Part shown: one piece after another, positions 44,729-57,027 of the stretch
Layout: the number at the start of each line of letters is the position of its first letter
Position numbering within the stretch: the stretch's first letter is position 1
Position numbers and translations under genes: made by a program
NCBI GenBank assembly: GCA_023091735.1
Contig: JALKBU010000106.1
Coordinates: forward strand, 19,769-83,768
Direction of reading: 5' to 3'
Origin: Trichomonas tenax
Lineage: Eukaryota; Parabasalia; Trichomonadida; Trichomonadidae
Length of the DNA stretch: 64,000 nt
Notes under the pieces: generated by a model
The model's database searches: none
Told to the model about the DNA's origin: nothing
The model's input: the letters and a program-made list of their open reading frames with translations, nothing else

Positions 44729-45718
44729 TTAGTCGGACATAAAGTCTCTCCGACAAATCGGACATTGAGAATGCATCGAAGCCCACGCTTCAATGCATTC
44801 AATGTGAAATATATGCAGACAGTCTAACTTGACGCTATCAGCAGAAGTAAGATTCTGCCGACAAATAATACAGACTTCATCTTTAACTTCGTCATCTGTT
44901 GGCACCTTATATTCCTGACGTAGCTTATTTATAAGACTGTGCTCAACTACAAAATCGCGCAATAATATAAAAGCTTTTCCTAGTGTATAAAATGCAGACA
45001 TTCCAAAATGTATAGGAATGTATCCAGATAACAAATGATCTATAAAGAAATATACTGATAGAGCACAGAGGAGAAGATAAAGTATAACATCTATCGTTAA
45101 TTGAACGATTCCCGATGTGTCAATAAAAATAAACGTGTGTTGGACTATTGACTGTAAGCAGAATAGTATAGACGATAAAATTATAAAACTAATGAACATT
45201 ACGAATGGATTATAAGCAGTCTGAAGATAATTGTAAATCTGTCGATATATTAAGCTATAAAATACTATACACGATACTTGCAGTACGAAAAGATTCCTAT
45301 GAAACGAAAATTTTTGAAATCTCGGATGAAGAGTTAAATATTTGACTCGAAAACTTAATAAAAAACTTAAATATAGAAGGTCTATCATGTCAAATATGAC
45401 AAGAAATCTGAATAATGTATCTGTATTGTAGTGTATCAAACCGAGAAGAAAAAAGATCGCTAAATAGTAAGTAAATGCAGAAATTTCGCCAAACTGTTCC
45501 ATTGCCAAGGGGAGAATGAAGTATTTATATATTTTATGCAGTGTTTTATAGCTTATTACCATTAAAAGATTAGTGACAATGAAAATTGCCATCCAACTCT
45601 GTTGTATTCGAAAAATAAACTCTGTGATACTGCTCGTATGGAACCATATTTTCAATAGCAGTGTCCCCAGCACTGATATTGAAATGAGCATATAATATTT
45701 TAGAGTTAATGTTTTCAT
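44729..45718 (-). CDS. Multi-pass membrane RING-H2 E3 ligase, HRD1-like
   Basis: A 329-residue protein with about six transmembrane helices in residues 1-265 and a RING-H2 finger at the very C-terminus: CIICRQNL, then CLHIFHIEC and CPICR, giving the C3H2C3 zinc ligands. The layout resembles HRD1/gp78 or RNFT ubiquitin ligases that act at the ER in protein quality control. It lacks the long Pro-rich tail of HRD1. The upstream sequence reads AAAAGTGACATATAAAA directly before the ATG, the same motif as in front of the neighbouring SANT gene. Confidence 0.85.
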   Translation of the reverse strand: MKTLTLKYYMLISISVLGTLLLKIWFHTSSITEFIFRIQQSWMAIFIVTNLLMVISYKTLHKIYKYFILPLAMEQFGEISAFTYYLAIFFLLGLIHYNTDTLFRFLVIFDMIDLLYLSFLLSFRVKYLTLHPRFQKFSFHRNLFVLQVSCIVFYSLIYRQIYNYLQTAYNPFVMFISFIILSSILFCLQSIVQHTFIFIDTSGIVQLTIDVILYLLLCALSVYFFIDHLLSGYIPIHFGMSAFYTLGKAFILLRDFVVEHSLINKLRQEYKVPTDDEVKDEVCIICRQNLTSADSVKLDCLHIFHIECIEAWASMHSQCPICRRDFMSD

Positions 45719-46398
45719 TTTTATATGTCACTTTTATATTTCAATCCTTTGAATTTAAGATCGAAAAGTGACGCTTTAATTGTATACTTTACATGACAAA
45801 GTATCATATTTTTGTGCAGCTAATAAGGCCTCTATAGCAATTCATTAAATATCAAATAAAAGTGAGGGTTTATATTTTGGCATGTAAAGTGTCATAAATC
45901 TCTGAATGTCAATTTTTTACAGTTGTGAAAATTTTCATATCATCGAAATTAATTTTGTAACAACCTGAAAATTTATAATCTGAATTATACTCAACAATCC
46001 AAATATATGCATTATATTTTTGTTCAAATTTAATCAATCATCTTTTAATCTTAATTTGATCAAGCAATGTTTCTGTATCATCGGATTATAAACATCAAAA
46101 TATAATATTAATATTATGGTATATTATTATAGATAGAAATGATTCATAAATAATTTATAGATGATGAGAAAATTGATGAAAAAGTCGTCCAAAAAAAAAT
46201 TTAAGAATGAAAAAAATAGAAATGCGAAATTTGGTGACGAATGAGGTATTTTTGATGCAAAACTTCATAATTCAATAAAAATATTTTAAGAATAATCAAA
46301 ATCCCAACAATCTATTTTGAGTTTTCGGATTTTAAAGAGGGAAACATATAATATGTCAATAGTGCAGTATAAACACATAAAAATATCGATTTAAGTGG
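45719..46398. other. Divergent spacer with motif copies
   Basis: About 680 bases. TGTCACTTTTATA at 45725, AAAAGTGACG near 45765, TTACATGACA near 45791 and GGCATGTAAAGTGTCATAA near 45880 are related to the dispersed promoter motif. Otherwise AT-rich, without a gene. Confidence 0.45.
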
Positions 46399-47728
46399 AT
46401 GGCCGTTTAAAAATTCAAAAGTTTTGATCTCTTTAAGTTCACAAGGCCTCGCTGCGATACAGAGCTTCGAATCGAAGGAACTGTTTGTTATCAATGTTGG
46501 ATCGACGAAATACAAAATTCCGAAGCTAATTGCGATTTTTATCTCTCCAGCAATTGCTCAGAAGATTAAAAACGATCCAGAATGCAGCAGATTCGATATA
46601 AATATCAACGACGAAAAGAAAGTCTTCCGTTTGCTTATACAACTCGCTTTTGGAAATTATGTTAATATAGAACCGAGTCAAGTTCCTTTACTAACAGCAT
46701 TCGGCAAAGCTCTTGAGAATGAAGAGCTTATTAGCATCTGCCAGTCTGCTGGACAAGTAAATGAAGAAATCACAATTGAAAATGCGGTTTCTATGCTGAT
46801 TGCAAAGAAGAAAGTACGCGCGAAATATGACTTCATCATTGAATTCATCGTTTCGCATATCAATGACGTAATAACTCACGGAATGGAGAAATTAGATGCA
46901 GATGATATCAAAAAGATCCTTGTTCATGGCAAATTCCGCACAAAATCCGATAGCTTCATCTTTAGGTTCATCTTTGACTTGTATATGGAACACACAAACG
47001 ATCCAAGATATTCAGAGTTATTCGCGCATGTTAACTTCGAATATCTCAATGAGGAAGAAATGTCGGACTTCGTTAACAATGTATCATCAAACCAGATAAC
47101 AGATGGTATCTGGCGCGCTTTGTCTCGAAGATTAATTTTGCCTGTGTCATCTGGTGACAAACAAAATAAACAAGCATCACAATTCACTAAGATTTCTCGC
47201 ACATCAAGCAGACTTCCGTCTCCTCCACCGGAGCCAAAGGCAACAAAGAAGCCGGTCAAAGAGGTCAACTTCAATGGCACTGATTACTATCACGGCATCT
47301 TCGAGAATTTGCGCTCAAAGAAGAAACATGTTTTGATGTCTTCAAGCAGCACAAATACAGGAACAATCACAAGTTTAATCAGTCCAACAAACAAAACAAA
47401 CTATTGGACAGGCAATCAGGTCGATTCATGGATCAAAGTCGAGCTCAAGAAGAACAGAGTCATTCCATCTTCTTACACAATTCGCGGAAGATATGATCAC
47501 GATTTTAATCAGCCCCAGAGTTGGAACTTTGAAGCTTTCACCGATGGAAAGTGGGAAGTTCTTGATACGCATGTTAATGAACCTTTGAGAGTGAAAGAGC
47601 CAAGAAACTTCAAGGTATTCACTAAAACAAAGTATTCGACTTTCAGAATCCATCAAACTGGTCCAAATACATACGGCGATAATGATCTCGTCTTAAGTGC
47701 GTTTGAAGTCTTCGGAGAAGTATGTTAA
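46399..47728 (+). CDS. BTB-like / F5-8 type C domain protein, start codon out of frame
   Basis: About 440 residues of a family common in trichomonads: an N-terminal BTB-like half (LISLSSQGLAAIQSFESKEL, FVINVGSTKYKIPKL), a BACK-like helical middle, a Pro/Ser linker, and a C-terminal discoidin/F5-8C-like domain (SWIKVELKKNRVIPSSYTIRG, then HQTGPNTYGDND). The body frame is open from 46373 but contains no ATG before residue 110 or so. The only nearby ATG, at 46399, is in the frame one base earlier and reaches TAA after three codons; skipping one base at that TAA enters the body frame. It is thus a gene with one extra nucleotide at its start, a frameshifted gene, or one using an unusual start. Confidence 0.75.
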
Positions 47729-47774
47729 AATACTTTTTTTTGTTTTCTAAAATAAAGTAATAAATTTTATATAT

Positions 47775-49968
47775 TTATACCGGACTAAGTAATGAGTTGC
47801 TGTCTAACAAGTTATGCGTCATTGAATTTGCTTCTTTCCTCCTCTTCAGACGGCAGATGCACACTATAACTACAACAGCAGCAACTAATATAGAAAGCGC
47901 AACGCAACCTACAACAATATAAATAAATTTCGTGTTCTTCTTCGCCACATGTCCTTCTATGTTATCATATCTATCGCCATGAAGCATAACTGTTTGCCAA
48001 TCATTCATAGAGAACAAAGAAGAAGACTGATATGTGTATGAATTCGTTCCACGAACAAAACCACAAACAAAACTGTTATCTTTCGTCTGATGCTCGTTTT
48101 TAACTAAGATTTTGGCATGTTTGCTTTTAGTTGTGTTATATTGCCAGTAAGTGAGCATCAACTTTCCATCCCAGTTCATTTTATTGTTAAATTCGCCGAT
48201 TTCTTCGAATGAATTGACTTTGTTGTTAACAGTGTTCATGAACTTGGATTTAGATTTGTCCGAATATGCAATGTCAACGGTGAATGAGGATTCAGAAACA
48301 TAGAAAAGGCAGTAATTCATTTTCTCGTTCATTGTAATGTTTGGAGACAAATTATTGAACTTTTCTTTTGGTGAATCTGAGATAACAAAATCGTTTGCGC
48401 ATCCATATTCACCTGAAACTAAAACCATGTCGATAGTCGAACATTTGTTGAATAATGAATTATACGAATTACCAATGAAATCAGCATACTCTATAACAGT
48501 GAAATGCAAAGTTTTTGTTGTGTCTGATGTAACTTGGATTGGATCATCTTTGTTTGTGATATTAATAACATTAATCTTTGTTTCACCGAGAATATTCTGT
48601 CCCGATAATGTTCCCTTGAATCCCATTCCATTGTGGAATACGACAATGCTAAACTGCTTGAACTGAAGATTTACACCTTCTTGAGAAACATCTATCGAAT
48701 AAACGCCATTCTTGTAGCTGTTGAAATTGTTGAATTTGTGATTAATTGGGTTTGGATTCTGTGTGAATCCATCGAAGCTTGGAATGCATTCTTCAACGTA
48801 GTTCAATTTATATTTGGATTCTTCAACAATATCAATAGATTCCAGGCCATAAAATCCATTTAGTTTCAATTCTAAATGATGTTTGAAATGGAAGAAAACT
48901 GTACTTCCTTCATAGGAATATCCTTCAGTATTATGTAGACTGACGACTTTTGTTCCATATGAATCATACAATGTAACATAGTCCTTGTCATCGCCTCCAT
49001 CTACGTAAAAGTTATATTTCACTTTGTATGGAGAAGAAAAAGCAACGCAAGTCTTGTTTCCTCTTAACACTGTTAAATTCGTTTCTTTCGTCTTCGAAAT
49101 GGATAAAAATGTATTGCTGCCTCTGTAGACGTTCATTGTGTTGCAGTCATAGACCCATTCGAACGGATCAGAGATAACTGAGTAAGAAAACTTTGTTTGT
49201 GATGTCCTGTTACTGATTTTAATTTTGAGAACTGATAAAGCAAAAATTGCTCCATGAGAGAAATTCTCGTTATCGCCTTCGAGAGTGAAATCGAAATAGT
49301 AAGGATTGTGGCATAAGAATGCTGTATGAGGCATAAGCTGAATTGTTGTATTAGAATCTGCAATATAATTTCCAGGTTGCTTATATTCAACTGCCGAGAA
49401 CGCCCTTATGTAGTTTTTCTTGGCGATATTAATAACGTTGTAGTTAAGAACGATTGCATTCGTTTTAATTTTCAAGATATCACTCGACAACAAAATTTTG
49501 TGTATTGACTTCGAATTCTCATAAATTGTAAGTACATTCGGTAGGTCTGCTGTTTGGATAACAAATTCTTCCTCTAGTGCACTCTTAGAGAACAAAGGCA
49601 TACAATAATGTCCAGTCTCCTTAAATTTGTAGTTTGTTAATGTCATGTAGGATTTGCTCGGTGGGTTGATATAGTATGTGCATGAAGAATCTGGAAATAT
49701 GCAATTTATGAAAATTCGAATATAAACTTGATTCGCATATACCAATAATTTATCGTTTTTGGAGATGTTGAAGTTCGTGCCTTCCAGCAGTTTGCCAGCG
49801 CTGTTCTTAACTGAAACATATGGATAATTTGGAATAAAAATTAGCACGAATTCGTTATCAATGAGCTCCAAAGAGAGACCATCGGTTGGAACATCGATAT
49901 TGAGTGCTCCCGGTTTAACATAATACGTTTGATAACAAACAGAAAGTAAAAAAAAAAAATGAAAACAT
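47775..49968 (-). CDS. Type I surface glycoprotein, poly-T frame break in signal peptide
   Basis: About 730 residues. The large body (TTG at 49871 downward, 698 codons) is a beta-rich, Asn/Thr-rich ectodomain with many NxS/T sites, an FxYVDGGDDKDYVTLYD segment that resembles a CUB-like strand, a single transmembrane helix near residue 650 of the body (IYIVVGCVALSILVAAVVVIV), and a 35-residue basic tail ending LLSPV. The body has no good ATG. The ATG at 49968, just behind a TTTCATCA initiator, opens a hydrophobic signal peptide containing a run of 12 T (A at 49948-49959), but this frame is one base off the body. Eleven T would put both in one frame. No family is recognised. Confidence 0.75.
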
Positions 49969-51829
49969 TGATGAAATAAAAAACTGACATTTTACATAAA
50001 AGTGATATGATGTAATTAAATACAACAAATACATCAAAATATAGCTTTATCGTATCTATCTTTGATTTTGTCTTCTGAATATGTGTTTGATGGTTATTAT
50101 GGTTGATGCTGTGATTTCTTAAATTTGAAATTTTGGAATTGAGGTTCAACACTATTGTAAAACTTTAAGACATATCGTTCTTGTTTGATCAAATGAGGAG
50201 TTATTAGTTTAATTTGAAAATTAATTTTATTCAATTTCGAAATTACTAATTTCTTTCACTGGCTATTAATGCATGGTATTAAATCATTGAATTATAGTTA
50301 AATGTAGCGAATCTATCATTTGAAATCATTGTTTTAAATAGATCTATGAAACAAGCGAAATTAGTCATCATTTGATAAAAATGAAGATATACATATGCAT
50401 ATATATATAAACATATAAATGTCCAAATCACAATTGTTAACATACTTCATGGGATACAAAATTATTTGTTGAAAATGTTCTTTTTAAAGATATTTATTTA
50501 AATTACGTTGCTTCTTCTTCCTGTGTCTATTTTTATCAATATAGAGAGTTCAGTCTTGAGCTTGCACTGTTAATTCAAAGACTTATGATGTTGCCCAAGC
50601 ACTTAATTCTGATGTAATTTGAACTTATATTCTTTATTCAAAAACAAAATGCAAATTGTTGGGCGAATGAAAATGGCTTTGCGACCACTTGGAATTCTTT
50701 TGGCGTTATTTTTATGATTTCTTTTGTATGCGATTTTGTTGTATTCATTGTATTTCTTACATTAGAGAAGTCATAACAAAATATTCGACATATTTCATTT
50801 GCACCACCGATGAATCTGTTTGATCTGAAATGTAGGCAGAAAAACTTCTCATTGTTATATTCTAAATGGGAAAGTTGAATGATATTTAATTTTGAATAAA
50901 AGATGCTCTATCACAATTGAAAATTCAATTCTGAATGGAAACTCTGCTGATCCGATATTCTATTTGAGAAAACACAACATTAATAAATTGCATTTATGAA
51001 AATAATAAAGACAACTTCACGAATGTCAATACAAATAACATGAAACATCATCATTCGTCCTTCTTTTACAACATTTAGAATTGAATCCTTGTCATGATGA
51101 CGCGTTACGAAACATAAATTTTCATAAAGGCGGCAGTGGCATTCAACAATCGAAATGTACTGTAAATAATTCAAGTAAGTTAATATAAATCTCGAGGTAT
51201 ATATAATCATGCAATGTCTCTATGCAATGATATTTTATATTGAGGAAATAACGATGAAGGAAAACTCAGAATCCATTGATGCAGCTGCTTTCCTTCAATA
51301 TCAAGTATATTGATGGTTTTAACACCGTATGAGTCTAATCTAAATGGGTATATACTTAGAAGAGCAAAAACCATCAGCGAAATATATGGATGTTGTTTGT
51401 CAAAAAATGCCACTTTCTAGATTCCTTAAAATTTTGTCATGTAAAATGACAAATGACACTATCTCACTTTTGCTCAATATGAAAATATACAACAAATGGA
51501 ATCGTCGAATATAAATATATACTTCCAGAGATGTGGAGATACCATTTTCATGATTAAAAATGTTTATCCGCTTCATGAAATTTCATCCGATTTATTATGG
51601 ATGTTTTTCATGACAGGAGATAGCATTTCAACAGCCTTTGACATTGCCTTGGTATTTTATATGGTTATGTATAGTTTTGATAAAATTATTGCCTAACGAA
51701 ATATTGAAGTAAATGTAGTAAGTTAAACAAGTCTTTAGTAAAGAGGTAACAAAGCAAAACGTAAAGACAAAGCAAACAGCAGATTTCTTTTCATCAAATT
51801 AATCCAATGAAATACATCAATCGATGGAA
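49969..51829. other. AT-rich intergenic DNA with weak ORFs
   Basis: No strong gene. A 66-codon plus-strand ORF at 51496 has an ATG about 35 bases after TCACTTTTGC and could encode a small hydrophobic peptide, but an earlier short ATG frame intervenes. The minus-strand frame at 51207-51413 has no ATG at its head. Around 51427-51460 there are TGTCATGTAAAATGACA motif copies. Confidence 0.4.
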
Positions 51830-52036
51830 TCATAGGCATGAGTTGTTCTGAACGTTGGAGCTATCACATTCTCCGAAGAGATTTTGTTCATCGTAAGAAT
51901 GTCTTCGAAAAATATTAGAAATCAAGTGGCAAGCAGCGAGTACTGTCATCCCTATCACGACGAGGATCGACAGCACACCGAGGATATGAAGCTGTGACTG
52001 ATTGAAATAGTTCTCATCGTTTCCAATGCGAACCAT
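51830..52036 (-). CDS. Small single-pass membrane protein
   Basis: A 68-residue ORF beginning with ATG: a polar N-terminus of about 15 residues, one strong transmembrane helix (LHILGVLSILVVIGMTVLAA), then a basic NIFRRHS stop-transfer and a 25-residue polar tail. The minus strand has a TATCAGTATT initiator-like site about 30 bases upstream. The build recalls the C-terminal end of a trichomonad surface protein, so it may also be the leftover tail of a lost large gene. Confidence 0.45.
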   Translation of the reverse strand: MVRIGNDENYFNQSQLHILGVLSILVVIGMTVLAACHLISNIFRRHSYDEQNLFGECDSSNVQNNSCL

Positions 52037-54412
52037 TCTAAATTTTGGAAATAAAATACTGATAAAAATTATTTTGAGTTGTAATTGAATTCAGATTTTT
52101 AAGAGAAAACAGTTTATTTGACGTGTAAAGTTGTCAATATTGGAAAATATGATGTGTAAATTTTAACAGGCGAAACTTGAACTTTTGTTGTAAATTTTTA
52201 TATCAAAATTTGTGGCCAAGAAGTCCGTTATTTTCAATGATATTTGATACTTTGGATTATAATCTATGCTTTCTAAGCTACTTTGCAGCATTTTATTGAT
52301 TAGAATATGAATAAATAATCAACAGAGATACTGTAAGCTTTAAATTCTCTGAAAAATGACCGAATCACGTGATCTCGCTTTATTTTGACAGAAACATCTA
52401 TGTCTCAATCCATTTTATCCTTTTGCATACATAGAAGAAGAATATGGAATGGAAGACAATTGTTTATAGTCTTTTTAAATAAGTTTGATAATATTGAAAG
52501 AGTTTTTACATTTTTAGTAGTAAAAAGACAATATACAGCGTGCATGCATGAATAACGCACTACACAATATGATCTATAACATTAATATGGAAATAATCAT
52601 TTTTAAAATCTTAATAAAAATGACTAATTCTTCGTTTGTTGAATCGGAAGCATCTATTAAAATGTGAACATATACTGAAAACACAATTTTGCATTTTTGA
52701 CATTTCGATAAAATTACTTTATACTGTCAAAAATATTTATCATAAGAAGTTTTGTTATTTACATCGTTTCTGATAGATTGCTTTGCACAGAAAGAATATA
52801 TATGAGTAGTAAATAATCTATACCAAACATAATCAAGATTTATTGAGTTTCGCTTGCATCGGGTATTATATATCAATAGAAATACACAAAATTGCATTAC
52901 CTATTATTTGAATGCTTGGTGGAAACAGTATAACATCTTAAACACACAGAATGTCCATATTTCCTTTGTTTGCTTAAGGACGTTTTTTTGACGTTGTACA
53001 GAACCAATAAACAGTATTCTATTCATTTAGCATAAAGTACAATGTGGAGAACATGTTTGATGATATATTATGTCATATAAGTATTAGTCAAATCCCAATT
53101 AGTCGGCGAAAAAATCAGGATTAACATGCGCATAACTGTCATTTTTCAATCACAAAGAATGCACATTTTACAGTGATGGAAAGAGTATTTAGGCTCAAAA
53201 TTTATACACAGTCATTGAAATATCATGAGAAATAGTTATGAAGTGAAATATACACAATATCACACATAAAAATCATTAATCACATTTTGATTCCACTAAT
53301 TTTTGAAAAAAAAACTCATTACAATCACAAAACCTACATAAAATCATATTCTAACACCAGCCATATTATCAAATAAACGAGGATATTGAATTTGAAAAGA
53401 GTTGATTTCAATTTTCATTACTACACTTCTAATAAACAATAAATTATAGTATTACACTAATATATGCAATCACTAAACCATAATACCTACTATGCGCACA
53501 CTTGTTATCAAATATTCAGCGCAATTGAAATCTCTTTTTCTCATAAATTTCAATATTATCACAAAACACATTACAAATTTCATAATAAATTTATGTATGA
53601 TTGATTTATGAAACTATTCACATAAATTCTTGAATAATGCAAATTATATATTTATATACATATTAGACTCAATTAATTGCATGCTGCACAACACATATAA
53701 GCATATTATAACGCATGCATGCCAATAAAATAAGAATATATTAAGTTTTACTCATTCATTTATATTTTTCTATAGTTTTATGACTTGTATACAACACATA
53801 TTGACAGAAGTAATCACTCATGTATGCCAATAGCATTTACAACTGTATTTGTGAATATTGAAAATATTTGATATAAAAAAGTATCGATAATAATGCTTTA
53901 TTTATACAGAAGAGACAAAAGCAAGGTAAGGCAAAACTAAGAAATGTCTGTAAAACGATTAAAATTGCTTATCGACAAATTTCAGATCTTGCAGCATATT
54001 AAATATGAGAAATAACTGCAGAAAAGTATATTATTTTTCGATGGCATGCACATGTGTGCCGCATAAGATAGAGAACTGAACTTTAGGGCCAAAAAGAGTG
54101 TACGTTTATCATTTTTTGATATTAAATATCGTGTATGATATTGAACAAATGTCTCACCCTGGCTAATCACAAGCCAGTAATGAATAACATTGTACTCATA
54201 CTGTGTAAATGCAGGTTTTCGAAATTTCGAAATATTATTATTCGAACATTGCTTCGTATTTACATGTGCATTTGGTATTCGATAATGCGTGCATTATGGT
54301 TTAGATAGAATTTTGTGCTCAAATTACTTTTTTTCGAAGATATCTTTTTCGTGGAATGTGATGTGTGAAACTGTTGCATGCAGTGTATGCAGGCTGACTG
54401 CAAAGTTACTGC

Positions 54413-54453
54413 CCATCATTTTATGTTAGGTGAACTACCTCAGAAAATGATGG
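54413..54453. other. Perfect hairpin, possible structured RNA
   Basis: CCATCATTTT at 54413-54422 is the exact reverse complement of AAAATGATGG at 54444-54453, and inside it AGGT (54428-54431) pairs with ACCT (54437-54440). The flanks (GTTACT and AGTTAC) can extend it weakly. No T-run terminator follows. No gene is nearby, so it might be a small RNA, a replication or recombination structure, or chance. Confidence 0.4.
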
Positions 54454-55432
54454 TGTAGCAAGTTACAATGAACTTATGTTTAAAAATAATCGTCGGCATC
54501 CCCCTACTTTAGACCTTGCCAGAACGATCATTTTCAATTCAATACCGATGTAAAATAACCGTCCAGACCCGTTCTGGGAAGAAAAAAGTGTACCCATATT
54601 AAATGATGCATATATGATTTAATAATACCTAAAGGGGTTCTTTCCCATGATGATGTTCATATGAGGTTGATTGATTTCATATCATAATGATTTTCAACAT
54701 GAGCGGACTTGATGATATTGGAGTTTGCGATGATGCATCACATCTAATTCTGCTTATATCATGAGATGCTGATTAGGTTTACGTTTTATTAATAGATGTA
54801 TAATGATTAAGTTATCAATTGCTCAATATAGTGATTCAAAAGTAGTGCATTTGAATGAGAATATTGCCAAAGAAATAAATGTGAACGGATCCTTGGAGGA
54901 TAAAAAATGATTGAAGCATTAATGAAAACAATTGATGCTCATGTAGCACTGTGAATTCCGAAAAAATATATGAATTTGATAAAGCTCAATGATAAATTGC
55001 AGATAAACAAAGGCATAATCAACACATGAGATATGGATGTACTATTTCAATTGATGAAGAATCTCTGTCTCATTCTTTATAAGCCAGAAAAAATGTTCTA
55101 ATATTCACTAGAGGTGTTTCAACTCAAAAAGTCCACTTCCCTATTCACTAAATTTCGAGAGTTCATAAAGTATGCAATCATCATGAAAACAATCTCCGAA
55201 TGAATTAAACCCTAAGTAAGAATTCTGGAGAAATGCTGACCCCATCAGCATGAATGAATATATCATCAGCCTTCACTTGAATTGGTTCAGCATTATCTTA
55301 TTTTTTAATGTTTTTCTCTTTCAGTAATACATTATGCTTGAGCAATAAAACTCAAAATATATAATTAAATCGAATGGTCTTGATCGAATGCAAATTGCAT
55401 AAGCTTGATTGAGGGATTTGTTGTTTAATGAT

Positions 55433-55500
55433 TTACATGACAAAGCTTAATTTACAAGACGGAAAATATTTTTACATGTCAAAATAAATATTTCGTGTCA
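55433..55500. promoter_or_regulatory. Phased TTACATGTCA motif array
   Basis: Four copies at 55433, 55452, 55472 and 55492 (TTACATGAC, TTACAAGAC, TTACATGTC, TTCGTGTCA) stand 19-20 bp apart. This is the reverse complement of the motif seen at 8709-8867. The array is about 125 bases upstream of the ankyrin gene ATG. Confidence 0.5.
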
Positions 55501-55622
55501 TAAGAATTTTTATTGGATTTTTGGGAAATATTTATTATGTAAACTTTATATTTAAAATATTTTGAAATATTATGTCAAAGTGTAAAGTTTACAAACGCAT
55601 TCAGTTTTTTAATTTGGTAAAA

Positions 55623-57027
55623 ATGGAACAAATTCGTGCTCTTTTGAATAAAGGATCTGATCCAAACTACATAATAGATGATATTCATTTTTTGTTTATA
55701 TGTCTCTTCTTCATCACGCAATCAAAGCCGGAGATTCTGAATTAGTTAACACTCTTCTACAGAATGGTGCAGATCCTGCAGCTCCAAACTGCAAGAAATT
55801 GCCTCCGCTTCATTTTGCCATCGAACAAAAGCAAAATGAATGCGTTAAAACACTTTTATTAAATAAATGCGATCCAAACATTAAATTATCGAACGGATGC
55901 ACACCTCTCTTTACTGCTGTTGCTGTTGATAATACTGAAGCTGTTGGTTTACTTCTTGAAGCAAGCTCTGATCCTAATATTATGAATAATGACATTCTTT
56001 TTTCTTTTTTAAGGATATTCCAATCTTTTTAGCCGTAGATCATAAAAATTCTGCAGCCGTCGACTTATTGTTGAAAGCTGGTTCAGAAACAAACATTGGA
56101 TCGAAATGCGCTTTAATTCTTGCAGTTCGTCGCGGTGACTTAGAGTCAGCGAGACTTATTTCACTCGAAAAGCCTGATGATGAGCTCGCTCGCGATGGAA
56201 AAGGCTTAACTCCAGTTGAAATTGCTGCTGGACTTAAAGATCCATCATTTGAGCTTTTACTCATCTCTACACATAAGCCTACAGCAAGTATAGGCGAGAA
56301 ATTCGTTGAATCAATCAAAAACTCGATTCTTCAAGATATGGCCGAAGAAAGACAAACATTTGAAAAAGATCCTGCAACAATCGAGAATCTCGCTGATTTC
56401 CTTGACAGTGTTGCTGTTACAGAACACAGTTTATGGAGGTTCGGCGAATTAATCAATTTACAGACTGCAGAAGTCAAGCAAAGACTCACAATCCTCAACG
56501 AACGTAACAGAAACATCTCTCCAGTCGAAAAGAGCCTCAACGAGCTTCAAACAATGTGGGAAGCTAAAATCAAAGAAACCACAAGCAAACAGAACGCTCT
56601 TCAAAACTGCGTCTTCACACCTGAATCTCGTGCTGCTCTCCAACGCTGGGAGCAAGTCACACGCGAGAGGAAGGCCTTTTTCGAGGAGTTAATGGCTAAG
56701 AGTCGCTCGATGAGAGGTGACACAGGAAACGCACTCAAAGAACTCGACTTCTACAACAAGATGAACGCTGTTCTTTCCAAACTCAGAAACTGGGAAGTAG
56801 AGCAAATTCGTCCATTCCAATCAGAGATTGTTGCATTCACAAGGAAGGTGCAGCTCACCCTCGCTCCTCAGGCCAAAGAGCCAGGAATGGCAGATGTATT
56901 CGGAACTCTTAAGATGTTGAACACGCAAATCAACGAAACAAATCCATCTCTCTTCGAAGTTAAGTCAGCAAACTCAAGTCGCAGATCTAATGCATCTAAG
57001 ACTGCGAAATCGAGCGGAAAGCGCTAA
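55623..57027 (+). pseudogene. Ankyrin/coiled-coil protein with two frame breaks
   Basis: The ATG at 55623 starts an ankyrin unit (MEQIRALLNKGSDPNYIIDD). The frame must then change near 55680-55700 to continue as LLHHAIKAGDSELVNTLLQNG with three more repeats, and again near 55993-56012 to continue as IPIFLAVDHKNSAAVDLLLKAG. Both breaks are T-rich stretches of about 17 and 20 bases starting ATTC; removing them would keep the frame and the repeat spacing. From residue about 215 on, a long helical, charged region follows with an RRSNASKTAKSSGKR tail. The 319-codon last part (56068-57027) is intact. It may be a recent pseudogene, or carry very short non-canonical introns, which I cannot confirm. 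Confidence 0.6.

Larger units (their letters stand above)
52037..55622. other. Second gene desert
   Basis: About 3.6 kb of AT-rich DNA without a supportable gene. The only notable structures are a strong hairpin at 54413-54453, a small hairpin CCAGA/TCTGG near 54566, and the phased motif array at 55433-55500 in front of the ankyrin gene. Confidence 0.45.
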
